Shown piece by piece: positions 7,252 through 16,526 of a DNA stretch of 64,000 bases. Position numbers and translations under genes: made by a program. Every line of letters begins with the position of its first letter. The first letter of the stretch is position 1. The notes beneath the pieces were generated by a model. The model saw only the letters and a list, made by a program, of their open reading frames with translations, made no database searches and was not told the DNA's origin. Source of the DNA: Paracoccus solventivorans (GTDB taxonomy: Bacteria; Pseudomonadota; Alphaproteobacteria; Rhodobacterales; Rhodobacteraceae); NCBI RefSeq assembly GCF_900142875.1, contig NZ_FRCK01000012.1, positions 1-64,000 of the forward strand, in the 5' to 3' direction.

Positions 7252-9338
7252 CCGACATCCCCCCGGGGACCACGCCCCCGCAGCAGACCCCACCCAAGGG
7301 CCCGCCGCCGCTGCGCCCGGCGCATCCGGTCCGGCGCACCGCGGCGCGGGCGGCGCGGGCCAGCGTCTCGGTCATCTGGGCGGTGCCAATCATCGCGCTG
7401 CTGGTCACGCTGGCGCTGGCCTGGAACGCCTATGCCGGGCGCGGCACGCTGGTGTCCGTCGCCTTCAAGGACGCCACCGGCATCACCCCCGGCGAAACCC
7501 TGCTGAAGTTCCGCGAGATCACCGTCGGCCAGGTCGAGGCCGTGCGCTTCACCCACGATCTGGAACAGGTGATCGTGGACATGCGGGTCGACAAGGACAT
7601 CGCCCAGTTCATCGACGACGACGCCGAGTTCTGGATCGTGCGCCCGCAGGTTTCCACGCAGGGGATCTCGCGGCTGGACACGGTGCTGACCGGCGCCTTC
7701 ATCGAGGGCTGGTGGGACAGCGAGATCGGCACCACCGCGCTTGAGGTTCACAGCGGGCTGGAACGCGCGCCGCTGACGCGCAGCAACGAACGCGGCACCT
7801 GGGTGCGGCTGGCCGCCACCGACGCCACCGGGATGAGCGAGGGCGCCCCGATCCTCTATCACGGGCTGGCGGTGGGGCGGATGCAGAACCTGCGCCTGTC
7901 CGAGGCCGACGAGACCGTGATCGCCGATGTGTTCATCGAGGCCCCGCACGACCGCCGGCTGACCACCACCACCGTGTTCTGGGACGTGTCGGGGTTCAAC
8001 ATCTCGCTGGGGACGCAGGGGCTGGCGCTGAATGTCGGCTCGCTGGCCTCGGTGCTGCAAGGGGGGGCCGAGTTCGCCACCCTGTCCTCGGGCGGGCGGC
8101 CGGTCACGGCGGGCCATGTCTTCCACCTGCAGCCCGACCGCGAGACCGCGCAGAACAGCCTGTTCGCCACCTCGCCCGAGGACGAGCTGCGCCTGACCAT
8201 GCTGGTCCCCGAGGCGGTGCGCGGCCTGCCGGTCGGCGCCGACGTGCAGTTCCAGGGGCTCAGCGTGGGTCGCATCACCAACCTTTCGGTGCGCGTCTCG
8301 CCCGACGACGGCGACGTGTTCCAGGACATCACCCTGGCGGTGTCGCCCCAGCGCATGGGCCTGCCCCAGGACGCCGGCCCCGCCGAGGCGCTGGAATTCC
8401 TGTCCCAGCTGGTCGCCGAACAGGGGCTGCGGGCGCGGGTCGCGGGGGCGGGGCTGCTGGGCACCTCGCTGATGGTCGAGCTGGTCGAGCTGCCCGAGGC
8501 GCCGCCCGCGCAGATGCAGCCCGATGCCGAGCCCTTCCCCGTCATTCCCACCGCGCCGCCGGACCTGTCGGACATCTCGACCACCGCGCAGGGGCTGATG
8601 ACGCGGATCGGCAAGCTCAAGCTGGAAGAGCTGCTGAAATCGGCGACCGAGATGATGGACAGCGTGACAGCCATCGCCTCGTCGCAGGACACCCGTGCCA
8701 TCCCGGAATCGGTGCGCAAGGCCAGCGACGAGATCGGCGCCGCGGCCGCCGACATCAGCGCGATCTCCGCCGAGCTGCGCGACAGCGGGCTGGCGGGGCG
8801 GATCGGGCAGGCGCTCGACGATACCTCGGCCGCCGCCAAGGCGGTGACCGAGGCCGCCGCCGACGTGCCCTCGATGGTCGAGCAGATCGAGGCCGCCGCC
8901 GTCGCGGTCGAGGAGTTCGATTTCTCGGGCATCAGCGACTCTGCCAAGGCGGTGGTGGACGACCTGCGCGCCATGCTGGGCAGCGAGGATGCCGAGCAGC
9001 TGCCGCGCAACCTGTCGGACACGCTGCAGGCGGCCTCGGCGCTGCTGAACGATCTGCGCGAGGGCGGCGCATCCGGCAACCTGAATGCGGCGCTGCAATC
9101 GGCGCGGCGCGCGGCCGACCAGGTGGCGCAGGCCGCCAACACCCTGCCGGCGCTGTCGCTGCGCTTCCAGCAGCTGGCGATGCGGGGGGAAACCGTGATC
9201 GCCAGCTACGGCGAACGTGGCGCCTTCAACACGGAAACCATCAACACCATGCGCAGCCTGCGCCGCGCCGCCGAGGCGTTCGGCAGCCTTGCCACCACCA
9301 TCGAGCGCAACCCCCGCGCCTTTATCCTGGGACGTTAG
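7248..9338 (+). CDS. pqiB: PqiB-type MCE-domain protein
   Basis: PqiB forms a periplasm-spanning tube that carries lipids between inner and outer membrane. This 696-residue protein has a short proline-rich cytoplasmic start, one membrane helix (about 44-66: VIWAVPIIALLVTLALAW), and three MCE repeats (about 65-150, 180-260 and 305-415, with motifs such as LLKFREITVGQV, ILYHGLAVGRM and VQFQGLSVGRI). The rest, about 430-696, is alanine-rich and helical, as expected for the needle that follows the MCE rings. It is longer than E. coli PqiB (about 546 residues), the extra length being in this helical part. It lies between pqiA and pqiC. Confidence 0.88.
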   Translation: MTDIPPGTTPPQQTPPKGPPPLRPAHPVRRTAARAARASVSVIWAVPIIALLVTLALAWNAYAGRGTLVSVAFKDATGITPGETLLKFREITVGQVEAVRFTHDLEQVIVDMRVDKDIAQFIDDDAEFWIVRPQVSTQGISRLDTVLTGAFIEGWWDSEIGTTALEVHSGLERAPLTRSNERGTWVRLAATDATGMSEGAPILYHGLAVGRMQNLRLSEADETVIADVFIEAPHDRRLTTTTVFWDVSGFNISLGTQGLALNVGSLASVLQGGAEFATLSSGGRPVTAGHVFHLQPDRETAQNSLFATSPEDELRLTMLVPEAVRGLPVGADVQFQGLSVGRITNLSVRVSPDDGDVFQDITLAVSPQRMGLPQDAGPAEALEFLSQLVAEQGLRARVAGAGLLGTSLMVELVELPEAPPAQMQPDAEPFPVIPTAPPDLSDISTTAQGLMTRIGKLKLEELLKSATEMMDSVTAIASSQDTRAIPESVRKASDEIGAAAADISAISAELRDSGLAGRIGQALDDTSAAAKAVTEAAADVPSMVEQIEAAAVAVEEFDFSGISDSAKAVVDDLRAMLGSEDAEQLPRNLSDTLQAASALLNDLREGGASGNLNAALQSARRAADQVAQAANTLPALSLRFQQLAMRGETVIASYGERGAFNTETINTMRSLRRAAEAFGSLATTIERNPRAFILGR

Positions 9339-9341
9339 ACC

Positions 9342-10055
9342 ATGCGGGCTTTCCTGTTCTTCCCTGCCGTGGCGCTGGTTCTGGCGGGCTGTTCCAACCC
9401 CGAGGCGACGGGCCGCTATCTGATCGACCCGCCGACGCCGCCGATGCGGGTGGCCAACAACCTGGGCACCGCCGAGCTGCGCGACGTGTCGCTGCCGGAA
9501 TACGCGGCCTCGGGCGAGGTGGCGTGGCAGACTGCGGACGGGGCGGTGCGCTCGAACACGAAAACCCTGTGGGCGGACAAGCCGGAACGCGGCTTTACGC
9601 TGGCGCTGGCCCGGGCGATCTCGGACATGAGCGGCGCGACGGTGATCGCCGAGCCCTGGCCCCTGGCCGAGCCGCCGCGGCGTCGGATCGAGGTGCGGGT
9701 GGAACAGGCGCTGGCCGGGATGGACGGGATCTATCGGCTGGGTGGGCGCTATTACGTCGCGCAGGACAGCGCCGGCGGCGCCAACCACGCCCGCAGCTTC
9801 GCCATCGCGGTGCCGATCCCGCAGGCCGCCCCCGCCAGCGGCAGGCGCAAGCCCCCGGCCCCGCCCGCCGCCATCGCCGCCGCGCAGAATGCCGCCATCG
9901 CGCAGCTGGCCGCGCAAATCGCGACGCTGGGCGGCCCCGGCGCGGTGATCCGCACCAGCGCCCCCGCCCCCGAGCCGCTGTTCACCATGGAGCCGCTGCC
10001 GCCGCTGGAACCGCTCGAGCCGCTGCCCGAGCCCGCGCCCCTGCCCTCGGGCTAA
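9342..10055 (+). CDS. pqiC: PqiC-type outer-membrane lipoprotein
   Basis: PqiC is the lipoprotein thought to dock the PqiB tube at the outer membrane. The product (237 residues) has a lipoprotein signal with lipobox LAGC (cysteine at about residue 17) and the family core with LWADKPERGFTLALARAI near residues 76-95. The last 80 residues are rich in alanine and proline and end in repeats of PLEPLEPLPEPAP, a low-complexity tail absent from E. coli PqiC. It starts three bases after the pqiB stop and ends the operon. Confidence 0.78.
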   Translation: MRAFLFFPAVALVLAGCSNPEATGRYLIDPPTPPMRVANNLGTAELRDVSLPEYAASGEVAWQTADGAVRSNTKTLWADKPERGFTLALARAISDMSGATVIAEPWPLAEPPRRRIEVRVEQALAGMDGIYRLGGRYYVAQDSAGGANHARSFAIAVPIPQAAPASGRRKPPAPPAAIAAAQNAAIAQLAAQIATLGGPGAVIRTSAPAPEPLFTMEPLPPLEPLEPLPEPAPLPSG

Positions 10056-10167
10056 CCCCCGCGCTGGCTGCGTCGCCGCGCACCGCTGACAACCACCCCG
10101 CGATCTGGCATGAAGCCGCCGCCCGGCGGCCGCGCCCGCCCGATCCGCAACCGCCACAGGAACCTCC

Positions 10168-11052
10168 ATGTCCCGCTTTGCCCTTCGCGTCTCCTGCCCC
10201 TCGACCCGCGGCATCGTCGCCGCCATCTCGGGCTTTCTGGCCGATCAGGGCTGCAACATCACCGACAGCGCCCAGTTCGACGACACCCACACCGGCCGCT
10301 TCTTCATGCGCATCAGCTTCCGAAGCGAAAAGGGCCGCACGCTGGACGAGTTGCGGCAGGGATTCGCCCCCGTTGCCGCGCCTTTCGCGATGGAGACCGA
10401 GTTCTTCGACGAGACCCGCAAGCGCCGGGTGATCCTCATGGTCAGCCGCTTCGGCCATTGCCTGAACGACCTGCTGTATCGCTGGCGCATCGGCGCGCTG
10501 CCCATCGACATCGTGGCGGTGATCTCGAACCACATGGACTACCAGAAGCTGGTGGTGAACCACGACATCCCCTATTACTGCATCCGCGTCACCCCCGAGA
10601 CCAAGGCCGAGGCCGAGGCCCAGCAGATGCGCATCGTCGAGGAAACCGGGGCCGAGCTGATCGTGCTGGCGCGCTACATGCAGGTGCTGTCGGACCGCAT
10701 GTGCCAGGAAATGTCCGGGCGGATCATCAACATCCACCACTCGTTCCTGCCCAGCTTCAAGGGCGCCAACCCCTACAAGCAGGCATTCGAGCGCGGGGTG
10801 AAGCTGATCGGCGCGACCTCGCATTACGTCACCGCCGATCTGGACGAAGGCCCGATCATCGAACAGGACATCGTGCGGGTGACCCACGCGCAATCGCCCG
10901 AGGATTACGTCAGCCTTGGCCGCGACGTGGAAGCGGCGGTGCTGGCGCGGGCGGTCCATGCGCATGTGAACGGGCGGGTATTCCTGAACGGCAACAAGAC
11001 CGTGGTGTTCCCCGCCTCGCCCGGCAGCTACGCGTCCGAGCGGATGGGCTGA
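10168..11052 (+). CDS. purU: Formyltetrahydrofolate deformylase PurU
   Basis: PurU hydrolyses 10-formyl-tetrahydrofolate to formate and tetrahydrofolate, balancing one-carbon and purine metabolism. The protein (294 residues) has an N-terminal ACT domain (about 5-80, LRVSCPSTRGIVAAISGFLA) and a formyltransferase-fold catalytic domain (about 88-285) with NIHHSFLPSFKGANPY and the conserved aspartate in DEGPIIEQD. An AGGAA ribosome site precedes the start. It seems to be monocistronic or paired with the next gene 18 bp downstream. Confidence 0.93.
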   Translation: MSRFALRVSCPSTRGIVAAISGFLADQGCNITDSAQFDDTHTGRFFMRISFRSEKGRTLDELRQGFAPVAAPFAMETEFFDETRKRRVILMVSRFGHCLNDLLYRWRIGALPIDIVAVISNHMDYQKLVVNHDIPYYCIRVTPETKAEAEAQQMRIVEETGAELIVLARYMQVLSDRMCQEMSGRIINIHHSFLPSFKGANPYKQAFERGVKLIGATSHYVTADLDEGPIIEQDIVRVTHAQSPEDYVSLGRDVEAAVLARAVHAHVNGRVFLNGNKTVVFPASPGSYASERMG

Positions 11053-11070
11053 GACCGAAAGGGGGCGCCC

Positions 11071-12588
11071 ATGGACGATCAGGCAGATGTGATCGCATTC
11101 CTGTCCGACCCCGCCACCCATGGCGGCGCGCCCGTCGAGGTGATCGAGACCCATATCTCGCGCATCTTCCTGGCCGGCGACCGCGCCTGGAAGATGAAGC
11201 GGGCGGTGCGCCTGCCCTATGCGGATTTTTCCACCCCCGCGCTGCGGCTGGCGGCGTGTGAGGCCGAGCTGACGCTGAACCGCCGCACCGCCCCCGCGCT
11301 GTACCTGCGGGTGCGGCGGCTGACCCGGGATGCGGACGGCATCGCGTTTGACGGCACCGGCGAACTGGTCGACGCGGTGGCGGAAATGGCCCGCTTCGAT
11401 CAGGACTGCCTGTTCGACCGCATGGCGGCGGCGGGGCAGCTGACGCGGGCGCTGATCGAGGCGCTGGCCCGCAACATCGCCGATTTCCACGCCGCGGCGC
11501 AGGTGCTGCACATCGGCGGCACCGACAACATGGCCTGGGTGCTGGGCATCAACGAGGCCGGTTTCGCCGGCAGCCGCGTGTTTTCCGCAGCCGAGCAGGA
11601 GCGCCTGAACGCCGCCTTCCGCGCCGCGCTGGACCGCCACGCCCCCGCACTGGACCGGCGCGCCGATGCCGGGATGGTGCGGCGCTGCCACGGCGACCTG
11701 CATCTGCGCAACATCTGCCTGATCGACGGCCGCCCGCTGCTGTTCGACTGCATCGAGTTCAACGAGCAGCTGGCCGGCATCGACGTCGCCTATGACCTTG
11801 CCTTCCTGCTGATGGACCTGTGGCACCGCGGGCTGGAGGGGCTGGCGAACCTGGCCGCCAACCGCTGGTGCGACGCGACCGGGGACGAGGACGGCTTTGC
11901 GCTGCTGCCGTTCTTCATGGCGGTGCGGGCGGCGGTGCGGGCGCATGTCATCGCCACCCAGGCCGAAACCGCGGGCACGGGCCGCGGCCGGCTGGCGGCC
12001 GACGCGCGCCAGTATTTCGACCTCGCGCAGGCGCTGCTGGCACCCTCGCCGGCGCGGCTGGTGGCGCTGGGCGGGCTCAGCGGCTCGGGCAAGACCACGG
12101 TGGCCGAGGCGCTGGCCCCGCATCTGTCGCCCCCGCCCGGGGCGCGGCTGCTGGAAAGCGACCGGCTGCGCAAGGCGATGCACGGGGTCGCCGCCGAAAC
12201 ACGGCTGCCCGCCGCCGCCTATGCGCCCGAGGTTTCGGCGCAGGTCTATGCGCAGATGGCCGGGCGCAGCACCGCCATGCTGGCGCAGGGCGCGCCGGTG
12301 GTCGCCAATGCGGTGCACGACCGCGACCCCGACCGCGCCGCGTTCGAGCAGGCCGCCCGCGCGGCGGGCGCGGCGTTCCTGGGGGTCTGGCTGGACGCCG
12401 ACCCGGCGCTGCTGCGCCAGCGGGTGGCGGCGCGGCGGGGCGGGGCCTCGGACGCCACGCTTTCGGTGCTGGAATCGCAGTTGCAGCGCACGGCCCAGGT
12501 CACCGGCTGGCATCGCATCGACGCGGGCCAGCCCACGGCGCGGATCGTGCAGCAGATCCTGGCCCTGCCCCCTGACAAGGGGCGTTGA
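11071..12588 (+). CDS. Phosphotransferase-like / P-loop kinase fusion protein
   Basis: The 505-residue protein has two parts. Residues 1-320 resemble the aminoglycoside phosphotransferase fold, with HGDLHLRN at 207-214 and the metal-binding DCIEFNE segment near 226-232. Residues 325-505 are a small-kinase-like AAA domain with a clear Walker A (GGLSGSGKTT, 334-343). Such fusions are common in Proteobacteria and are annotated only by domain; no substrate is established. There is no reason to call it a resistance enzyme. The start has a strong purine-rich AAAGGGGG site just upstream. It follows purU by 18 bp. Confidence 0.75.
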   Translation: MDDQADVIAFLSDPATHGGAPVEVIETHISRIFLAGDRAWKMKRAVRLPYADFSTPALRLAACEAELTLNRRTAPALYLRVRRLTRDADGIAFDGTGELVDAVAEMARFDQDCLFDRMAAAGQLTRALIEALARNIADFHAAAQVLHIGGTDNMAWVLGINEAGFAGSRVFSAAEQERLNAAFRAALDRHAPALDRRADAGMVRRCHGDLHLRNICLIDGRPLLFDCIEFNEQLAGIDVAYDLAFLLMDLWHRGLEGLANLAANRWCDATGDEDGFALLPFFMAVRAAVRAHVIATQAETAGTGRGRLAADARQYFDLAQALLAPSPARLVALGGLSGSGKTTVAEALAPHLSPPPGARLLESDRLRKAMHGVAAETRLPAAAYAPEVSAQVYAQMAGRSTAMLAQGAPVVANAVHDRDPDRAAFEQAARAAGAAFLGVWLDADPALLRQRVAARRGGASDATLSVLESQLQRTAQVTGWHRIDAGQPTARIVQQILALPPDKGR

Positions 12589-12641
12589 CCTCTCTCCATT
12601 CTCGCACATATCGTGATGTTTGAATGTAAGGGAGGTCGTCC

Positions 12642-13613
12642 ATGTCCAGTTCCGTCCGGCGCAGCCTTGCGCCGCTTGCCGCTGCTGCGGCCATCTGCGC
12701 CACCGGGACCGCGGCCGCATCCGAGGACATCCCCGACAAATACCCCGAATCGCCGCTTTACGACAAACCCGTGCAGGTGACCGACCGGGTCTGGTCCGCC
12801 ATCGGCGCCACCGCGCCGCCGACCTATGAAAACCAGGGGCACAACAACAACCTGTCCTTCATCGTCACGGACGAGGGCGTGGTGGTGATCAACGGCGGCG
12901 CCTCGACCGTGCTGGCGCAGGCGCTGCATGACGAGATCAAGGCCGTCACCGACCAGCCGGTCAGGCTGGTCATCAACGAAAACGGCCAGGGCCATTCCAT
13001 GCTGGGCAACGGCTATTGGCGCGAACAGGGGGTCCGCATCGTCGCGCATGAGGACGCGGCGGCCGAGTTCGCCGACAGCGCCCCGCAGGCGCTGGAATCG
13101 CTGAAGGGTTACGCGCGCGAAGGCGCCGAGGGCACCAGCATCGTCGCCCCGGACGAGACCTTCACCGACCGCTACGACGCCAGCATGGGCGGCGTCACGA
13201 TCGAGGTGCTGTATCTGGGTCCGGCCCACAGCCCCGGCGACACCCAGGTCTGGCTGCCCGACGACAGGACCCTGATCGCCGGCGACATCGCGTTCCACGA
13301 ACGGATGCTGCCGCTGTTCAACGACACCTGCACCAGCTGCTGGATCGAGACCTGGGACAATGCGCTGGTGCCCTTGGGCGCCGAGGTGGTGATCCCCGGC
13401 CACGGCCACCCCACCGACATGGCCACCGTGCAGCTTTACACCCGCGACTACCTGCTGGACCTGCGCGAAAAGATCGGCGCCCATATCGAAGAGGGCGGCG
13501 ACCTGGCCGGCGCCTATTACGTCGACCAGAGCCGCTGGCAGGATCTGGACACCTTCGACGAGCTGGCGACCAAGAACGCGGGGCTGGTCTTTGCCGAGAT
13601 GGAGTTCGAATAG
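12642..13613 (+). CDS. Exported metallo-beta-lactamase-fold protein with altered metal motif
   Basis: The 323-residue protein has a signal peptide (cleavage near 26, after TAAA) and a metallo-beta-lactamase fold. Its first metal motif, normally HxHxDH, reads NENGQGH at 112-118, so two or three usual ligands are replaced. The later positions are kept: GPAHSPGD with His196, AGD with Asp215, and GHGH at 253-256. Similar N-x-N-G-Q-x-H variants occur in exported relatives of SoxH and quinoprotein-relay hydrolases, so this may be a family trait. Start chosen at 12642, behind AAGGGAGG. Function unknown; it probably acts in the periplasm. Confidence 0.75.
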   Translation: MSSSVRRSLAPLAAAAAICATGTAAASEDIPDKYPESPLYDKPVQVTDRVWSAIGATAPPTYENQGHNNNLSFIVTDEGVVVINGGASTVLAQALHDEIKAVTDQPVRLVINENGQGHSMLGNGYWREQGVRIVAHEDAAAEFADSAPQALESLKGYAREGAEGTSIVAPDETFTDRYDASMGGVTIEVLYLGPAHSPGDTQVWLPDDRTLIAGDIAFHERMLPLFNDTCTSCWIETWDNALVPLGAEVVIPGHGHPTDMATVQLYTRDYLLDLREKIGAHIEEGGDLAGAYYVDQSRWQDLDTFDELATKNAGLVFAEMEFE

Positions 13614-13750
13614 GCCCGCCCCTGCCCGTCCCCGCACGTGCTGACGCCCCGTCACTTCCGGCGGCCCGGGCGGGGGATGCAAAACGACAGTTGCAGAACC
13701 ATCCCGCTCGGGTCACCTTGGCAGACAAAATGCAGCGGAGGTGCAAGCTC

Positions 13751-15331
13751 ATGCAATATCGTCACAAACTTCTGACAGCGGCGCTGCTGTCGGCCAGCAT
13801 CCTGGCGGGGCCGGTCTCGGCCGAGACCCTGCGCTGGGCCAAGGCGGCGGATGCGACCACACTGGACCCGCATTCGCAAAACCTTGGAACCAACCACAAT
13901 TTCCTGCACCACATCTATGAAACGCTGGTCGAGCGCGAGGTCGACGGCACGCTGGTCCCGCGGCTGGCGACCGAGTGGGCGATCAAGGAAGGCGAGCCCA
14001 ACGTCTGGGTGTTCAAGCTGCGCGAGGGCGTGACCTTCCACGACGGCGCGCCGTTCACCGCCGACGACGTGGTGTTTTCCATCGACCGGGCGCGCTCGGA
14101 AACCTCGAACATGCGGCAGCTGCACGCGGGGGTGGATCACGTGGTCGCGGTGGACGACCACACGGTCGAGGTCCACATGGTCGGCCCGAACCCGCTTTAT
14201 CCCGACAACCTGACCAACACCTTCATCATGGACCGCGAATGGTCCGAGGCGAACAACGTGGTCGAGGTGCAGGACTACGCCGCCGGCGAGGACAACCATG
14301 CCGTGCGCAACACCAACGGCACCGGCCCCTATACGCTGACCGAACGCGAGGTCGACGTGCGCTCGGTCCTGACCTGGTTCGAGAACCACTGGGCCGACAA
14401 GCCGCAGGTGACCGAGATCGTCTATGTCCCCATCGCCGAAAACGCGACCCGCATCGCCGCGCTGCTGTCGGGCGAGGTCGATTTCGTGCAGGACGTGCCG
14501 GTGCAGGACATCGAGCGGCTGGAATCCAGCGAAGGCATCACCGTCACCAAGGGCCCGGAAAACCGCATCATCTATCTGGGCTACCGCTTCGGCGAAGAGC
14601 CGCTGAAGACCTCGAACGTCACCGATTCGAACCCGATCGACAATCCGCTGGTGCGCGAGGCGATGCATCTGGCCATCGACCGCGACACGATCCAGCGGGT
14701 GGTGATGCGCGGCAACTCGATCCCGACCGGGGTGGCGACGCCGCCCTTCGTCAACGGCTGGACCGAGGAACTGGACGCCTATCCCGCCCCCGACCCGGAA
14801 CGCGCCAAGGCGCTGCTGGCCGAGGCGGGCTATCCCGACGGCTTCACCATCACGCTGGACACCCCCAACAACCGCTATGTGAACGACGAGGCGATCTCGC
14901 AATCCGTGGTGGGGATGCTGGCGCGGATCGGGATCAAGGTGACGCTGGCCTCGCGCCCGATCGCGCAGCACTCGCCGCAGATCACCAACAACCTGACGGA
15001 TTTCTACCTGATGGGCTGGGGGGTGCCGACCTTCGATTCCGCCTATATCTTCAACGATCTGGTCCACACGAAAGAGGGCAATTTCGGCGCCTATAACGGC
15101 GGGCTCTATTCCAACCCCGAGTTGGACCCCAAGATCGAGTCGCTGGAAACCGAGATCGACATCGACAAGCGCAACGCCACCATCGCCGAAATCTGGGACG
15201 TGGTGCAGAAGGACCGGGTGCTGCTGCCGCTGCACAACCAGATGCTGGCCTATGCGACGCGCAAGGGGGTCAACATCGCGGTGCACCCGGAAAACCAGCC
15301 GCTGATGATGACCGTTACCTTCGACCAGTGA
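13751..15331 (+). CDS. Peptide-type ABC transporter, substrate-binding protein
   Basis: This is the periplasmic receptor of the importer encoded next, of the DppA/OppA family (SBP family 5). The 526 residues start with a signal peptide (cleaved after PVSA, near 24), then ETLRWAKAADATTLDPHSQ, the family's opening motif. The frame is open from 13691, but the ATG at 13751 has GGAGG nine bases upstream and places the signal peptide correctly. A hairpin terminator follows immediately, before the permease genes. Substrate is likely a small peptide or a similar molecule. Confidence 0.88.
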   Translation: MQYRHKLLTAALLSASILAGPVSAETLRWAKAADATTLDPHSQNLGTNHNFLHHIYETLVEREVDGTLVPRLATEWAIKEGEPNVWVFKLREGVTFHDGAPFTADDVVFSIDRARSETSNMRQLHAGVDHVVAVDDHTVEVHMVGPNPLYPDNLTNTFIMDREWSEANNVVEVQDYAAGEDNHAVRNTNGTGPYTLTEREVDVRSVLTWFENHWADKPQVTEIVYVPIAENATRIAALLSGEVDFVQDVPVQDIERLESSEGITVTKGPENRIIYLGYRFGEEPLKTSNVTDSNPIDNPLVREAMHLAIDRDTIQRVVMRGNSIPTGVATPPFVNGWTEELDAYPAPDPERAKALLAEAGYPDGFTITLDTPNNRYVNDEAISQSVVGMLARIGIKVTLASRPIAQHSPQITNNLTDFYLMGWGVPTFDSAYIFNDLVHTKEGNFGAYNGGLYSNPELDPKIESLETEIDIDKRNATIAEIWDVVQKDRVLLPLHNQMLAYATRKGVNIAVHPENQPLMMTVTFDQ

Positions 15332-15338
15332 CGCCGCC

Positions 15339-15367
15339 CGGCCCGCCCCCTGTCGGGCGGGCCGTTT
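15339..15367 (+). terminator. Intrinsic terminator after the binding-protein gene
   Basis: A perfect 10-bp stem (15339-15348 with 15355-15364) closes a six-base loop and is followed by TTT. It begins eight bases after the stop codon at 15331. Placed between the binding protein and the permeases, it should let only part of the transcripts continue, giving more receptor than membrane complex, as is common for ABC importers. Confidence 0.75.
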
Positions 15368-15547
15368 CATTGCCCGCGCCCCTGCGTCACGCTTGCGCCG
15401 GGACGCGGGATCGGCCAGATGGCCCCGTCTCTCGTCGCCAGCCGATTCAGCCAGCCTGCCGCCAGCCGCTATCCGCCCGCCAGATCCCTTCCCGCCGATC
15501 CATCGCCCGCCCGACGCTTGTCGGCATCGACCTGCAGGAACCCGCCC

Positions 15548-16525
15548 ATGCTCATCTTCATCGTGCGACGCCTTCTCCAGTCCGTCATCGTGATGCTGGT
15601 GGTGGCGCTGATCGCGTTCCTGATCTTCCGCTATGTCGGCGACCCCATCGTGTCCATGGCCGGGGTCGACACGCGGCTTGAGGATCAGGAGCTGATGCGA
15701 GAGCGGCTGGGGCTGAACGACCCGTTCTATATCCAGTTCTGGAACTTCCTGACCAACGCGCTGCACGGGGATTTCGGGATCTCGTATCGCCTGCAACAAC
15801 CGGCGATGCGGCTGATCCTCGACCGGCTGCCCGCCACTATCGAACTGGCGGTGGTGTCGGCCACGCTGGCGCTGGTGCTGGGGGTGCTGATGGGCATCTT
15901 CACCGCGTTGCGGGCGCGGTCGTTCCTGTCGGGCGTCATCATGACGCTGTCGCTGGTCGGGGTGTCGCTGCCGACCTTCCTGATCGGGATCGGGCTGATC
16001 TACATCTTTGCGGTGGAACTGCAGTGGCTGCCCTCGAACGGGCGCGGCACCACGGTGCAGCTGGGCTGGTGGCGCACCGGGTTTTTGACCGAAAGCGGGC
16101 TGCGCTCGCTGATCCTGCCGGCGATCACCCTGTCGCTGTTCCAGATGACGCTGATCATGCGGTTGGTCCGGGCCGAGATGCTCGAGGTGCTGCGCAGCGA
16201 CTATATCCGCTTTGCCCGCGCCCGCGGCCTGCCCGACCGGGTGATCAACTTCCGCCACGCGCTGAAAAACACGCTGGTCCCGGTCATCACCATCACCGGC
16301 CTGCAACTTGGCTCGGTGATCGCCTTCGCCATCGTGACGGAAACCGTGTTCCAGTGGCCGGGGGTGGGCTCGCTGTTCATCAACTCGGTGCAGGCGGTCG
16401 ATGTGCCGGTGATGGCGACCTATCTGATGATGGTCGGGCTGGTCTTCGTCACCATCAACCTGGTGGTGGACATCCTTTATTACCTGGTCGATCCGCGGCT
16501 GCGGGTGCAGGGCAAGGGGCGCTGA
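15548..16525 (+). CDS. Peptide-type ABC transporter permease (DppB-like)
   Basis: The first of two inner-membrane channel subunits. The 325-residue protein starts MLIFIVRRLLQSVIVMLVVA, the usual first helix of DppB/OppB, and has about six helices and the cytoplasmic EAA loop (about 210-235, RSDYIRFARARGLPDRVINF). The frame stays open to about 15419, but MLIFIVRR is the normal family start. It lies 216 bp after the receptor gene, beyond the terminator, and the next permease begins one base after its stop. Confidence 0.9.
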   Translation: MLIFIVRRLLQSVIVMLVVALIAFLIFRYVGDPIVSMAGVDTRLEDQELMRERLGLNDPFYIQFWNFLTNALHGDFGISYRLQQPAMRLILDRLPATIELAVVSATLALVLGVLMGIFTALRARSFLSGVIMTLSLVGVSLPTFLIGIGLIYIFAVELQWLPSNGRGTTVQLGWWRTGFLTESGLRSLILPAITLSLFQMTLIMRLVRAEMLEVLRSDYIRFARARGLPDRVINFRHALKNTLVPVITITGLQLGSVIAFAIVTETVFQWPGVGSLFINSVQAVDVPVMATYLMMVGLVFVTINLVVDILYYLVDPRLRVQGKGR

Positions 16526-16526
16526 G

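Noticed and set aside
6888-10226. A 1112-codon minus-strand open frame across pqiA2-pqiC
   Set aside because: Arg/Gly/His-rich shadow. The plus strand encodes four recognisable pqi genes.
11071-12588. Aminoglycoside resistance gene
   Set aside because: The HGD motif is shared by many kinase-like proteins. The fused P-loop domain marks a different, uncharacterised family.
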